Shown here in pieces: positions 1-9,582 of a DNA stretch of 64,000 bases. Below the pieces are notes generated by a model. That model was given only the letters and a program-made list of their open reading frames with translations. It did no database searches and was not told the origin of the DNA. Positions within the stretch are counted from its first letter, which is position 1; the number at the start of each line of letters is the position of its first letter. This stretch comes from Ruegeria spongiae (GTDB taxonomy: Bacteria; Pseudomonadota; Alphaproteobacteria; Rhodobacterales; Rhodobacteraceae), in NCBI RefSeq assembly GCF_023502395.1, contig NZ_JAMFMB010000022.1, forward strand, positions 17,154-81,153. Direction: 5' to 3'. The position numbers were made by a program, and so were the translations under genes.

Positions 1-2
1 CC

Positions 3-563
3 ATGCTGATTGGCTATGCACGGGTTTCCACGACAGGACAAAACCTGGAAAGCCAGATCGAACACCTGCAGACGGCGGGTTGCGATAAGATGTTCCAGGA
101 AAAACTGACTGGCTTTGACCGCCGTCGCCCACAGCTAGAAAAGATGCTCAAAACCCTACAGCCGGGCGATACTCTCATTGTCACCAGCCTGGACCGGCTG
201 GCCCGATCTACCCATGACCTCTTCGCTATTACTCAAAAAATAGAAACATCTGAGGCATCGTTTCGGTCTCTTCGGGAGCCCTGGGCGGATACCACCAGCT
301 CCATGGGAAAGTTCTTACTAACTGTTTTTGCCGGACTTTCTGAACTGGAGAGAAACCTCATCAATGAACGAACCGACGAAGGCAGGACATCAGCCAAAAA
401 ACGCGGTGTGAAATTCGGACGAAAACTCAAGCTCACAATCCACCAGCAAGATCAAGTCAGAACCATGCTACAGGAAGGCCAATCCATCCGCGCCATCGCT
501 CGACATTTCAACGTCGGCGTCGCTACAATCGACAGGATCAAGCGATCAACCCACCAGAGTTGA
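3..563 (+). CDS. Serine recombinase (resolvase/invertase family)
   Basis: Small serine recombinase of 186 aa that would cut and rejoin DNA at short crossover sites through a phosphoserine link. The N-terminus reads GYARVST, with the catalytic serine at residue 9. The body carries the family motifs TSLDRLARS and ELERNLINERT, and a C-terminal helix-turn-helix lies near residues 150-183 (IRAIARHFNVGVATIDRI). Length and start match the Tn3 resolvase / Hin invertase group, so it looks intact. Its DNA is visibly richer in A+T than the genes to its right, which suggests recent transfer. No transposase or cognate site is visible because the window starts 2 bases before it. It could be a transposon resolvase or a plasmid or phage recombinase. 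Confidence 0.9.
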   Translation: MLIGYARVSTTGQNLESQIEHLQTAGCDKMFQEKLTGFDRRRPQLEKMLKTLQPGDTLIVTSLDRLARSTHDLFAITQKIETSEASFRSLREPWADTTSSMGKFLLTVFAGLSELERNLINERTDEGRTSAKKRGVKFGRKLKLTIHQQDQVRTMLQEGQSIRAIARHFNVGVATIDRIKRSTHQS

Positions 564-599
564 AAATCTTGCCGTTTTTACCCCCTTCGTGCGTACATG

Positions 600-892
600 G
601 CCAATTCCAGGCCAAGGACTGCGCCAACGCGGTGCGTGGTGCCTTGACCGGATCACGGGTTTTCCCGGCGAAGTATGCCAATACCTGCTGGTCCTTGATT
701 GTCGAGAATGACGGTGTCAAGGTGGACGCTACCGATGAACCGACCGAGGAAAAGATCGCTAGCGTGGACGATTTTATCATTTAACCCGGCGAGACCACCG
801 ACTTTCGCAAGGCAACATTCGAGGAATCCGAGAGCTGGTACAACGCGATCACCGCGGACATGTCCGGTTGGGCGAAAACCGGGCAGCAAAAT
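600..892 (+). pseudogene. Degraded reading frame, family not recognised
   Basis: One reading frame looks protein-like through most of this gap (ALTGSRVFPAKYANTCW ... EEKIASVDDFII), then meets an in-frame TAA at 782-784. It continues in the same frame with equally protein-like sequence (PGETTDFRKATFEESESWYN) until it runs into the antisense end of the IclR gene. This looks like the 3' part of a gene killed by one nonsense mutation and truncated at its 5' end next to the recombinase. I do not recognise the family. Confidence 0.35.
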
Positions 893-1678
893 TCAATCAT
901 CCGCAAGCAGGCTGGTCAAATTCGCCGCCGCCGCTTTCAGCATTTCGACATGCGCAACGGCATCGGTCAGGCTGAGCCTTTGTTCCGGTGCGTGAAATGA
1001 CAAAGTCGAGACCAACCTGCCATTGCCTTCCTCAATCGGCACCGCGATGGCGATCATACCTTCCATGAACTCGCTATTGTCAGTGGCATAGCCGCGTTCG
1101 CGGATTTCCACGGCTTCGGCCATCAGCTGCCCGGGGTCCGAGACGGTTGTCGCTGTTTTAGCGGCCAGATCAGCGGACATTGCGTAGCTGCGCAGGTGCC
1201 GGCGGTCGAGGCTGCTGAGATACATCTTGCCACTGGCGGTGCAATAGAACGGCACGCGCGTGCCCACCGGAAGTTGGATGCGCAGCGGCCATTTGGTTTC
1301 GACCCGGTCGAGATAGACCATCGCATCGCGATCCGGGATGGCGATGTTGCAGGTCTCGCCGATCTCATCTGCCAGTTGGTTGAGAATGGCCAGCCGCGCG
1401 GTCCTGATCCGTAGCGATGACAGGATGCCGGTGGACATCTTGCGCAAACGAAGGCCGGGGGAATACCCCCGACCGTCAATCTCGCGTTGGATGAAACCCT
1501 CTTGTTCCAGCGTGGTGAACAGACGGTGGATCGTGGGCTTTGGCAGTCCGAGGCGCTGGTTCACCTCGGTTGGTGTGACGGGAACCCCGGCCTCGGCCAT
1601 GGCTTCAAGTACCATGAGCAGTCGCAGGTTGGTCGGGATTGCCGCTTCTTTGCCGCCAGTATCCAAAATGCCGTCCAC
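893..1678 (-). CDS. IclR-family transcriptional regulator
   Basis: Regulator of 261 aa. An N-terminal winged helix-turn-helix (about residues 15-80; TPTEVNQRLGLPKPTIHRLFTTLEQEGFI) is followed by the IclR effector-binding domain (about 95-258; LNQLADEIGETCNIA, ASGKMYLSSL, RERGYATDNSEF). Start codon GTG. It lies 23 bp beyond the 3' end of the TRAP large permease on the same strand, and most likely controls the TRAP genes and perhaps the divergent GMC oxidoreductase. IclR proteins usually bind a small organic acid or aromatic effector; which one cannot be read from the sequence. Confidence 0.9.
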   Translation of the reverse strand: MDGILDTGGKEAAIPTNLRLLMVLEAMAEAGVPVTPTEVNQRLGLPKPTIHRLFTTLEQEGFIQREIDGRGYSPGLRLRKMSTGILSSLRIRTARLAILNQLADEIGETCNIAIPDRDAMVYLDRVETKWPLRIQLPVGTRVPFYCTASGKMYLSSLDRRHLRSYAMSADLAAKTATTVSDPGQLMAEAVEIRERGYATDNSEFMEGMIAIAVPIEEGNGRLVSTLSFHAPEQRLSLTDAVAHVEMLKAAAANLTSLLADD

Positions 1679-1701
1679 TTGTTTGGCTCACATAACTCGT
1701 C

Positions 1702-3063
1702 TTAGCCCGATGGGATCAGGATCGTCGACAGCGTTGGCACCAGGGCCACGATGATCCAGACCGACAGAAGGGCGAACAGATAAGGCACCGTGTAGCGCAA
1801 CAGGCGGAAATAGGGAACGCCCGTCACCCCTGATGCGACATAAAGGTTAAGCCCATAAGGGGGCGTGATGAACCCAATCGACGCACCCACCAGGAAGATC
1901 ACCCCAAACTGCACCGGTTCGACCCCAACGGAATGGGCGATGGGCGCCAGAATGGGGGCGAGGATGATGGTGACCGGCAGGCTTTCCAGCACCATGCCCG
2001 CGACAAACACAATCGCCATCGAGGTAAACAGCACCGCATAATAGCCGCCCATGCTGCGGACGAAGTCGCCGATGAACTGCTGTGCGCCCAGAACCGACAG
2101 AATCTGCTGCATCACCACCGAGACCGCGATCAGCGGTGCCAGAATGCCTGCGATCTGCGCCGAACGCATGGTGATTGAGGGCAGTTCCAGCGGGCCGAAG
2201 CCCTTGACCACCAGATACTCTGTAATACCGCGCTCGCTGAAATCGCGCTCCTCGGAAGGCGAGCCCATCAGCTTGTAGATCGGCAGGCTGCAAAAGCCCA
2301 CGATGATGCAGAAACCCACGGTGACACCGGCCGCTTCGGTCGGAGAGAACTTGCCGGTATAGATGCCCCACAACACCAGACCGATCGCGAAGAATCCCAA
2401 CCAGGCGCCGACCGCGGTTTTGAACACGCGGCCGAATTGCAGCCGGATCAGATGCCCCCAGCCGTTGCGGGTGCAGATCACGAAGGCCACCAGCATCATG
2501 CCGCCAACCATCATCGCACCAGGGATAATGCCCGCCACGAAAAGCTCGGAAATGGGCAGGTTCAGCAGGAAGCCGTAGACGATGAAGATGATCGAGGGCG
2601 GGATGATGATCCCGACCGTGCCACCTGCAGCGGCAGTCGCCGCCGAGAAGCGCTCGTCATAACCGCCCTTGACCATCTCGGGATGCAGCATCGACCCGAT
2701 CGTGGCTGTAGTGGCCGAGTTCGAGCCCGAAATGGCCGCGAACAGACCGCAGGCCCCGAGGCTGGCCATAGCCAGACCGCCGCGTAGCCAGCCCAGACAG
2801 GAATAAGCGAAATCGCTGAGCCTGCGGGCAATGCCTGAGCGGTTGATCAGGTCACCGGTCAGAATGAAAAGCGGCATCGCCAGCAGGGCGAACCCGTCGG
2901 TGAACACATCCGCAAGCGCAGAGCCGGTGTTGATCAGCGGCAGGCCGAGGACAAAGCTCATCCCGATGACCCAATAACCGATGACCAGAAAGACCGGCAC
3001 ACCCAGCATGAACAGGAAGGTGACCCCTAGCGAAATCAATGTAACCCAGTTTCCGTCTGTCAT
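1702..3063 (-). CDS. dctM: TRAP transporter large permease (DctM type)
   Basis: Large membrane subunit (453 aa) of a tripartite ATP-independent periplasmic transporter, which imports an organic solute using an ion gradient. It is hydrophobic throughout with about a dozen helices. Typical DctM segments are visible: GDLINRSGIARRL, ISGSNSATTATIGS, GGTVGIIIPPS near the first half-repeat and GFITPPYGLNLYVASG near the second. A strong GAGGAGAAG ribosome site precedes the ATG. It follows the small permease by 10 bp in a dctP-dctQ-dctM operon. Substrate unknown; the adjacent IclR regulator and GMC oxidoreductase suggest a carboxylate or alcohol-derived compound. Confidence 0.93.
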   Translation of the reverse strand: MTDGNWVTLISLGVTFLFMLGVPVFLVIGYWVIGMSFVLGLPLINTGSALADVFTDGFALLAMPLFILTGDLINRSGIARRLSDFAYSCLGWLRGGLAMASLGACGLFAAISGSNSATTATIGSMLHPEMVKGGYDERFSAATAAAGGTVGIIIPPSIIFIVYGFLLNLPISELFVAGIIPGAMMVGGMMLVAFVICTRNGWGHLIRLQFGRVFKTAVGAWLGFFAIGLVLWGIYTGKFSPTEAAGVTVGFCIIVGFCSLPIYKLMGSPSEERDFSERGITEYLVVKGFGPLELPSITMRSAQIAGILAPLIAVSVVMQQILSVLGAQQFIGDFVRSMGGYYAVLFTSMAIVFVAGMVLESLPVTIILAPILAPIAHSVGVEPVQFGVIFLVGASIGFITPPYGLNLYVASGVTGVPYFRLLRYTVPYLFALLSVWIIVALVPTLSTILIPSG

Positions 3064-3073
3064 GGTCTTCTCC

Positions 3074-3742
3074 TCAATCCGCGCCGATGGCGACAGGGGC
3101 GATCAACGGTGCGCCCGTCTGAAGGTTTTTCAGGTCGGTGAGCCAATTCTCCATTGACCGCGCCGCGATCAGGATGAAACTCAGTGGAACCGAGACCAGG
3201 AACCACCATTGCAGCACGTTATCTGTGCCCAACAGAATCTGGAAATTTGCCGCCGAATTGGCTGCAACCTGCGTCGAGGTGACAACAACGATCCATGAAA
3301 ACCCGATCCACAGCACCGCATCCAGGGACAGGCACAGAAATTGCAGCGTCCTTGGCATGTTGGTGCGAAACTCGGCAAAGGCCAGATGGGTCCTGAGCTT
3401 GACGTTATAGGCACATCCGGCCCAGGTCATGATCAGGAAAAGAAAGGGCGGCAGGGTCGTCGACCAAGGCGCCTGCACATTCAAAATGAAGCGCCTGAAC
3501 ACCTCGACAAAGATGATGACGCCGATCAGCAGATAGGTCGACACCATCACCGTGGATTCCAGATTCCGCTCGACCCAGGGGACATATTTGTAGAGCAATA
3601 AAAAGAACGCCCCACCCAATAGCGTGGCAAACGCGCCGACCACCCAGGCCGCGTCGGTCTTGAGTGCTTCACTGATCATCCAGGCGTCATTGGATAGAAC
3701 CGCGCTGAAGATCTCCGAGATATCGCTGACAATAGTCGTCAT
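3074..3742 (-). CDS. dctQ: TRAP transporter small permease (DctQ type)
   Basis: Small membrane subunit of 222 aa from the chosen start. Four hydrophobic helices are visible, with the DctQ-like segment TLPPFLFLIMTWAGCAYNVKLRTHLAFAEF in the middle (basic residues after helix 2-3). The frame opens 27 bases earlier, but the ATG at 3742 has a GGAGGAG site about 8 bases upstream and is preferred. It lies between the binding-protein gene and dctM. Its N-terminal part is longer than the family minimum, as is common in the large-DctQ subgroup. It anchors the large permease and helps the binding protein dock. Confidence 0.85.
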   Translation of the reverse strand: MTTIVSDISEIFSAVLSNDAWMISEALKTDAAWVVGAFATLLGGAFFLLLYKYVPWVERNLESTVMVSTYLLIGVIIFVEVFRRFILNVQAPWSTTLPPFLFLIMTWAGCAYNVKLRTHLAFAEFRTNMPRTLQFLCLSLDAVLWIGFSWIVVVTSTQVAANSAANFQILLGTDNVLQWWFLVSVPLSFILIAARSMENWLTDLKNLQTGAPLIAPVAIGAD

Positions 3743-3800
3743 GATCTGTCTCCTCCCTGAGACCGACAATAGCGTATGTGTGAATATGCGGGATTTGATC

Positions 3801-3823
3801 GGCGGCGGGGCTCGCCCGCCGCC
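3801..3823 (-). promoter_or_regulatory. GC-rich hairpin between dctP and dctQ
   Basis: GGCGGCGGG at 3801-3809 pairs perfectly with CCCGCCGCC at 3815-3823 around a 5-base loop, in the 93-bp gap between the dctP stop and the dctQ start. There is no T-run on the minus strand. Hairpins in this position commonly protect the binding-protein mRNA from 3' decay or partly attenuate the permease genes, giving more binding protein than permease. That role is inferred. Confidence 0.55.
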
Positions 3824-3835
3824 TGACCTGAGTGT

Positions 3836-5068
3836 TTAGGCTTTCCACCAACGGCGCGGTTCGACATTTTCCGGCTTCATATCGGCAGGCACTTCGCGCG
3901 CGATGCGATGCAGCTCGGTATAGGTGTCGATGCCACCGGCCCACTTGTTGATCCGCTCGCGCCACTGTTCCCATGGTTCGGGCTGATATTCGGGCGAGCA
4001 CATTTCTTCGGCCAGCTTGATCTGTTCGTCCGCCAGGAACGCGTTGCGCACGTCGTTTTCGGCAAAGATCGTATCCGGCAGTTGCGGGTCCGAGAAGCCA
4101 ACGGTCTTGACCAGAGCAGCCTCGTTTGCCGCCTGTACATGTACCTGCGCCAGATAGGAGGATTCCAGAACCGCGTCCTGCAGGTGTCCGTCCAGGCTGT
4201 CGAACACCTTGGCCGACATAGAGGTATGTTCGGTGCCGCAAAAGAACCGCAGGTCGACAGATTGCGTCACGACCGGTGCCATGTTGGCATAGGCCACCGC
4301 AGACGCCCAGGTTTCCGCGCCGTCGATCAGGCCGGTCTTGAGGCCGTCGAGCGTTTCTTCCCATGCCACCGGAACCGGGTTCAGTTGCAGCAGCTGCATC
4401 GCGATCCGGCCCAGCTGGGTGCCTGTCACGCGGTTCTTGGTGCCAAAGAGTTCTTCCAACTTGGTCACGGTGGGTCTTTCGGCAAAGGACTGACCCATCT
4501 GCAGCCCGCGCAGTTCGCAATGGCTGAACAGGAATTTCAGACCGTGACGCTTCTCCAGCGGCTCGCGCAGGATGGCGTTTGATTCTGGGCTGTAGAGGAA
4601 GTGATACTGCGACGCGCGGCCCGGGAACACATAGGCATAGTCGAGCACGTTCAGGTAAGGCGCTCCACCGGCCGAGTTCTGGGTCGAGGCGGCATAGATG
4701 TCGACGATACCGTTCTGGGTTTTTTCAACGCAGGACAGCTGGCCGCAGATCTGGTTGTCCCCGATGAATTCGACCCGGATTTCACCATCGGTGCGCGATT
4801 CCAGATCGCGGGCGAATTCCAATGCACCGGCGCGTTCGATCAGAAGGTTGCGCGCGTTGAACCCCGACGCACCGAATTTCAGCGTGTGCTTGGCCTCTTT
4901 CGCGAAGCGCTTTTCATAGGTCGATTCGGCAGCGGCGGCGAGCGATGGCAGCGATGCGATCCCGCCCAGAGACCCGGCAGCGAGCAGGGTCGACGACAGA
5001 CCATACTGTCCTGAGAGCTTAAAAAGGTCCCGCCGCGATATTCTGCTGAGCTTGTCAGCTACTTTCAT
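3836..5068 (-). CDS. dctP: TRAP transporter substrate-binding protein (DctP type), Tat-exported
   Basis: Periplasmic solute-binding protein of 410 aa. The N-terminus carries a twin-arginine motif SRRDLFK (near residue 11) followed by a hydrophobic stretch and an Ala-rich cleavage region near residue 47, so Tat export is likely. The mature part has DctP-type features: LEFARDLESRTDGEIRVEFIG, a central LAQLNPVP-like region (QLLQLNPVPVAWEETLDGLKTGLIDGAE) and the GLIDGAE motif typical of the family. A GGGAGGAAG ribosome site supports the start. First gene of the dctPQM operon. It binds the imported solute and delivers it to DctQM; the ligand is unknown. Confidence 0.92.
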   Translation of the reverse strand: MKVADKLSRISRRDLFKLSGQYGLSSTLLAAGSLGGIASLPSLAAAAESTYEKRFAKEAKHTLKFGASGFNARNLLIERAGALEFARDLESRTDGEIRVEFIGDNQICGQLSCVEKTQNGIVDIYAASTQNSAGGAPYLNVLDYAYVFPGRASQYHFLYSPESNAILREPLEKRHGLKFLFSHCELRGLQMGQSFAERPTVTKLEELFGTKNRVTGTQLGRIAMQLLQLNPVPVAWEETLDGLKTGLIDGAETWASAVAYANMAPVVTQSVDLRFFCGTEHTSMSAKVFDSLDGHLQDAVLESSYLAQVHVQAANEAALVKTVGFSDPQLPDTIFAENDVRNAFLADEQIKLAEEMCSPEYQPEPWEQWRERINKWAGGIDTYTELHRIAREVPADMKPENVEPRRWWKA

Positions 5069-5195
5069 GGATTCTTCCTCCCGTGGTACAGAATTCTCGT
5101 TATTGAGACTTGTGGTATCATTTTTAGTGGATTAAAGATGGTGACGCAAGGAAAACTTGCACGAGACCAGTCCCGATCTGGCGGAGGGCCAAAAA

Positions 5196-6803
5196 ATGCA
5201 GACACAACAAGCTGATTACATCGTGGTTGGAGGAGGATCGGCGGGCTGCGTCCTGGCGAATCGTCTGAGCAAGGACCCGGCAAATCGTGTGATTCTGCTA
5301 GAGGCGGGTCCGCGTGACTGGAACCCGTGGATTCACGTTCCGGTCGGGTATTTTAAAACCATGCATAACCCGTCGGTGGACTGGTGTTACCGGACCGAGA
5401 AGGATGAAGGCCTGAATGGTCGCGCCATCGATTGGCCGCGCGGCAAGGTTTTGGGCGGGTCGTCTTCGCTCAACGGACTGCTCTATGTGCGTGGTCAGAA
5501 AGAGGATTACGACCGCTGGCGTCAGATGGGCAATGAGGGTTGGGGCTGGGAAGATGTGCTGCCGCTGTTCAAACGATCCGAGAATCAGGAACGCGGTGCG
5601 GATGAGTTTCACGGCACGGATGGTGAGTTGTCGGTGTCCAACATGCGCCTGCAGCGCCCGATCTGCGACGCTTGGGTCGCGGCGGCGCAAACAGCGGGCT
5701 ATCCTTTCAACTCGGACTACAATGGTGCCACGCAGGAAGGCGTGGGCTATTTCCAGCTAACCACCCGCAATGGCCGTCGTTGCAGTTCGGCTGTGGCGTT
5801 CCTGAACCCGGCTCGTAAACGCCCGAACCTGCAGATCATCACCAACGCATTGGTGCAGCGCGTCGTGATCGAAGGCGGTTGCGCCACCGGCGTGCGCTAT
5901 CTCGACAAGTCGGGGCAGGAATGTGAAGTGACGGCAACGCGCGAGATCGTGCTGTCCTCGGGCGCGATCAACTCGCCGCAGATCCTGATGCTGTCGGGCA
6001 TTGGTGAGGCGGAGAAACTGAAAGAGAACGGCATCGAGGTGGCGGCCGACCTGCCTGCGGTGGGCAAGAACATGCAGGACCATTTGCAGGCACGTCTGGT
6101 GTTCAAGTGCAATGAACCCACATTGAATGACGAGGTGCGCAGCCTGATCAATCAGGCCAGGATCGCGATGAAATACGCGCTGTTCCGGGCTGGACCGATG
6201 ACCATGGCCGCCAGCCTTGCGGTCGGGTTCATGAAAACCGGCCCGCATGCGGATACGCCCGACATCCAGTTCCACGTACAGCCCTGGTCCGCCGACAGCC
6301 CCGGCGAAGGGGTGCATCCTTTCTCGGCCTTCACCATGTCGGTCTGCCAGTTGCGGCCCGAAAGCCGGGGCGAGATCGTGCTGGACGGCCCGGACCCGCA
6401 AACCTATCCGAAAATTCACCCGAATTACCTGGCGACCGATCTGGATTGCCGAACCATCGTCGAAGGGGTCAAGATCGCCCGCTCGATCGCGCGCGAAGCG
6501 CCCTTGAAGTCCAAGATTTCGGAAGAGTTCCGCCCAACCAAGGACCTGCCGCTGGATGACTACGAGGGCACGCTGGACTGGGCACGCAGCAACTCCTCGT
6601 CGATCTACCACCCCACTGGCACCTGCAAGATGGGGCAGGGTCCGAACACGGTGGTGGATGCGCGGCTGCGGGTCCATGGCATTCGCGGATTGCGTGTGGC
6701 CGATTGTTCGATCATGCCCGAAATCGTCAGCGGAAACACCAATGCACCGGCGATCATGATCGGCGAAAAGGCCAGCGATCTGATCCTTGAGGATCAGGCC
6801 TGA
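5196..6803 (+). CDS. GMC-family FAD oxidoreductase (choline/alcohol dehydrogenase type)
   Basis: Flavoenzyme of 535 aa that oxidises an alcohol group. The N-terminal FAD fold shows [18 protein letters not shown] (residues about 7-24). GMC signature 1 is near [18 protein letters not shown] and signature 2 near [17 protein letters not shown]. The C-terminal active-site region has HPTGTCKMG and [15 protein letters not shown], holding the conserved His and Asn. An ATG 39 bases upstream is in frame, but 5196 has the GGAGGG ribosome site and gives the usual short lead-in. Divergent from the TRAP operon, which may bring in its substrate. Closest in style to choline dehydrogenase or polyethylene glycol/alcohol dehydrogenases; the substrate is unproven. 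Confidence 0.92.
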   Translation: MQTQQADYIVVGGGSAGCVLANRLSKDPANRVILLEAGPRDWNPWIHVPVGYFKTMHNPSVDWCYRTEKDEGLNGRAIDWPRGKVLGGSSSLNGLLYVRGQKEDYDRWRQMGNEGWGWEDVLPLFKRSENQERGADEFHGTDGELSVSNMRLQRPICDAWVAAAQTAGYPFNSDYNGATQEGVGYFQLTTRNGRRCSSAVAFLNPARKRPNLQIITNALVQRVVIEGGCATGVRYLDKSGQECEVTATREIVLSSGAINSPQILMLSGIGEAEKLKENGIEVAADLPAVGKNMQDHLQARLVFKCNEPTLNDEVRSLINQARIAMKYALFRAGPMTMAASLAVGFMKTGPHADTPDIQFHVQPWSADSPGEGVHPFSAFTMSVCQLRPESRGEIVLDGPDPQTYPKIHPNYLATDLDCRTIVEGVKIARSIAREAPLKSKISEEFRPTKDLPLDDYEGTLDWARSNSSSIYHPTGTCKMGQGPNTVVDARLRVHGIRGLRVADCSIMPEIVSGNTNAPAIMIGEKASDLILEDQA

Positions 6804-7012
6804 CCGGCCTGAATCGCGGATCCCGGCAGGCTCGTCTGTTTACCCTTTGGGATGTGCGAACAAGGCGCATTCGCGCTTTCCGTGCGCAAGCGCGGTTGTT
6901 TATTGATCCAATGCGGGCCAGAGTGCTGGCCATTGGGCACCTGTAGCGCATCCAATGCGCCGCGCGGGAACCCGTCCCAGCCGGAGGCGTCTTCAGTGCG
7001 CGCGAGAATACG

Positions 7013-8287
7013 GTGACCAGCGAGACGCAGACGGGTACCGGGCAGGGCGGGACCGCTCCGCTCAACCGGCCTTTGCTGGGGATCAACTTTTTCGCTGGCG
7101 ATGTCACGGCCGGGTTCGGGCCCTATCTGGCCATTTATTTGCTCGCGCAGTTGCACTGGTCGCCGCAAAGCATCGGCTTTGCGTTGGCGCTCGGCTCCAT
7201 CGTGACGGTTATCGCACAGACCCCCGCCGGAGCGCTGATTGACTGGACCAGCGCCAAGCGTGGATTGATGGTGGCCTGCATCTCTGCCGTTGGGGTGGCC
7301 GCGCTGACGCTGGTGATCACGGATTCGCAATATGCGATCTATGGCGCGCAGGCGACGATGGGTGTTGCGCTGGCCTTTCTGGGTCCGCTGATCGCCGCGA
7401 TTACACTGGGCGTCGTCGGGCGTCAGGCCTTCACCCGGCAAACCAGCGCCAATCAGGCCTGGAACCACGCAGGCAATGTGGTGGCCGCCGCCATTGCTGC
7501 CGGGCTGGCTTTGGCGGGGTTTGTGGACGGGGTGTTCATCCTGATCTCGGTCATGTGCCTCGGCATGATCTTTTTCACCGCATTGATCAAACCCTCGCAG
7601 ATCGACCATGAGGCCGCACGCGGCGGGGTCGCCGAAGACAGCGAAGGCCAGGAACAACCCAGCGGCTTTGCCACCATCCTCAGTGAGAAACGACTGATCA
7701 TATTTGGCGCCTCGATCATCCTGTTCCACTTTGCCAATGCCAGCATGTTGCCACTGGTCAGCCAGAAAGTGGCCAGCGGAGGCGATACCAAATCGGGCAT
7801 CGCCTTTACGTCGGCCTGCATCATCTCGGCCCAGTTCATCATGATCGCCATGGCCATACTCTGCGGCAAGACCGCCGATATATGGGGCCGCAAGCCACTG
7901 TTTCTGATGGCGTTTTCGATCCTGCCAATCCGGGCGCTGTTATACACGCTGACCGACAATTCGGTGGCGCTGGTGGCGATCCAGTCGCTGGACGGGGTGG
8001 CCAACGGAATCTTTGCGGTGCTGTTCCTGCTGATCGTGTCGGATGTCACCAAGGGCACCGGGCGGTTTAATGTGGCACAAGGCGCGCTGGCCACGCTGGT
8101 GGGGGTCGGGGCCTCGGCCAGCAACCTGATCGCCGAAGAGATCGTGCAGATCGCCAGCTATGACATGGCGTTTTATTTTCTTGCGGGCGTGGCAGTTCTG
8201 GGCGCGCTCATATTTGCGTTCCTGATGCCGGAAACCGCCCGGCACGCGCGCCGCGATCTGGCCGATTCCTCTCATTCGGAGACCTGA
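7013..8287 (+). CDS. MFS transporter
   Basis: Integral membrane protein of 424 aa with about 12 hydrophobic segments split by a charged central loop (about residues 200-225), the usual 6+6 layout of the major facilitator superfamily. The MFS-type loop DWTSAKRGL sits after helix 2 and a second copy, GKTADIWGRKPLF, after helix 8. The start is a GTG, and no in-frame ATG with a good ribosome site was seen upstream. It follows the GMC gene by 209 bp and precedes the SLC13-type permease by 47 bp. Substrate unknown. It may be an exporter, since proteins of this short 12-helix type often are. Confidence 0.85.
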   Translation: MTSETQTGTGQGGTAPLNRPLLGINFFAGDVTAGFGPYLAIYLLAQLHWSPQSIGFALALGSIVTVIAQTPAGALIDWTSAKRGLMVACISAVGVAALTLVITDSQYAIYGAQATMGVALAFLGPLIAAITLGVVGRQAFTRQTSANQAWNHAGNVVAAAIAAGLALAGFVDGVFILISVMCLGMIFFTALIKPSQIDHEAARGGVAEDSEGQEQPSGFATILSEKRLIIFGASIILFHFANASMLPLVSQKVASGGDTKSGIAFTSACIISAQFIMIAMAILCGKTADIWGRKPLFLMAFSILPIRALLYTLTDNSVALVAIQSLDGVANGIFAVLFLLIVSDVTKGTGRFNVAQGALATLVGVGASASNLIAEEIVQIASYDMAFYFLAGVAVLGALIFAFLMPETARHARRDLADSSHSET

Positions 8288-8334
8288 CAAGCCGCGCTTC
8301 CCGTAGACCACGCAACCAATTCCGGAGAATACCC

Positions 8335-9576
8335 ATGTCCTTCAGCCTTGGGGTTTCAATCGCCGTCTTCACCCTGATCGCCATTCGCGAATGGTTGCCC
8401 TCTTTTCTCAAGATCTGGCATGTGATGACGGCGGGGGCCGTGGTGCTGCTGGTGAGCATGACGATCACGCCGCAGGATGCGCTCAAGGCGATTGACTGGA
8501 ACGTGATGCTGTATCTCTTCTCGGTGTTTTCCATCGGTCGGGCGCTTTATGAAAACGGCATCTCGCACCGGATCGCCGGGTGGATGGTGGGCTGGCGGAC
8601 GCCCGGCGTGTCACTGGTCGCCTTCATGCTGCTTTTTGCGCTGGTCGCCGCTGTTCTGACCAATGATGCGGCGGCGATCATCGGCACGCCGATTGCACTG
8701 ATGCTGGCACATCAGACCGGTGCGGATCAGCGGACATTTCTGATCGCGCTGTGTGTGGCGGTCACCGTCGGCAGCATGGCGACCCCTATCGGCAACCCTC
8801 AGAACCTGCTGATCGCGGCCAGTGGCGAGGTGCCGGCCCCCATGGTCACCTTCCTGATCTGGCTGATTGTGCCAACGCTGATCTGCCTGGGCGGCAGCGC
8901 GCTCTGGTTGTCCTGGCGCATGGTGGTGACCACGCCCGAGGCCGGGACCAGTGAAATCGAGGGGCAGGAGGGCACGCAATGGCCGGTCCTGCTGGCGATT
9001 GCGGTTCTGGTGGTGCTGGTCACGGTGGAAAGCGTGCTGGCTGCGACCAGGTCTGATATCGGCTATCCACTGGGGGTTGCGGCGGCCATCGCCTGCCTGC
9101 CGGTCTACCTGTTCGACGGGGCGCGAGTGCGGACGTTCCTGCGGCTCGACTGGCCGACGCTGGTGTTTTTCGTGTCGATGTTCATCGTGACCGGCGCGCT
9201 GCTGGAGTCAGGCTCGCTGCAGGCCATGCTGGGCGACGAGCGTCAGCACATGAACGAGCCCATGGTCACCGCCGGGATCAGCTTTTTCGGCAGTCAGGTC
9301 TTTTCCAACGTGCCGCTGGTGGACATGTATCTGAAGCTGCTGCCCTCGTTCGAGGTGGCAAACCTGATGATGCTGGCGGGCGTATCGACGCTGGCGGGCA
9401 ATGTCTTTATCATCAGCGCGGCCAGCAATGTGATCGTGCTGCAGATGGCCGACCGGATGGGTGCGAAAGAAGTCACTTTCACCCAGTTCATGAAAGATGT
9501 GCTGCCCATCGGGCTGGTCTCGACCGGGATCACAATCGCCTGGATCCTGATGCTGGAAACCCATCTGGGCGGGTGA
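8335..9576 (+). CDS. SLC13/ArsB/NhaD-superfamily ion transporter
   Basis: Membrane protein of 413 aa with 10-12 helices. The most telling segments are AAVLTNDAAAIIGTPIAL and TVGSMATPIGNPQNLLIA, the paired re-entrant N-D and GNPQN loops of the ion transporter superfamily that contains ArsB, NhaD and SLC13. The second half has FFGSQVFSNVPLVDMYLKLL and LAGNVFIISAASNVIVL, the matching inverted repeat. A CCGGAGAA ribosome site precedes the ATG. It could carry arsenite, Na+/H+ or a dicarboxylate or other anion; sequence alone does not decide. It is likely co-transcribed with the MFS gene. Confidence 0.83.
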   Translation: MSFSLGVSIAVFTLIAIREWLPSFLKIWHVMTAGAVVLLVSMTITPQDALKAIDWNVMLYLFSVFSIGRALYENGISHRIAGWMVGWRTPGVSLVAFMLLFALVAAVLTNDAAAIIGTPIALMLAHQTGADQRTFLIALCVAVTVGSMATPIGNPQNLLIAASGEVPAPMVTFLIWLIVPTLICLGGSALWLSWRMVVTTPEAGTSEIEGQEGTQWPVLLAIAVLVVLVTVESVLAATRSDIGYPLGVAAAIACLPVYLFDGARVRTFLRLDWPTLVFFVSMFIVTGALLESGSLQAMLGDERQHMNEPMVTAGISFFGSQVFSNVPLVDMYLKLLPSFEVANLMMLAGVSTLAGNVFIISAASNVIVLQMADRMGAKEVTFTQFMKDVLPIGLVSTGITIAWILMLETHLGG

Positions 9577-9582
9577 GTGTGC

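Noticed and set aside
6794..7729. Minus-strand open frame of 311 codons
   Set aside because: Overlaps the clear MFS gene on the opposite strand and has atypical composition.
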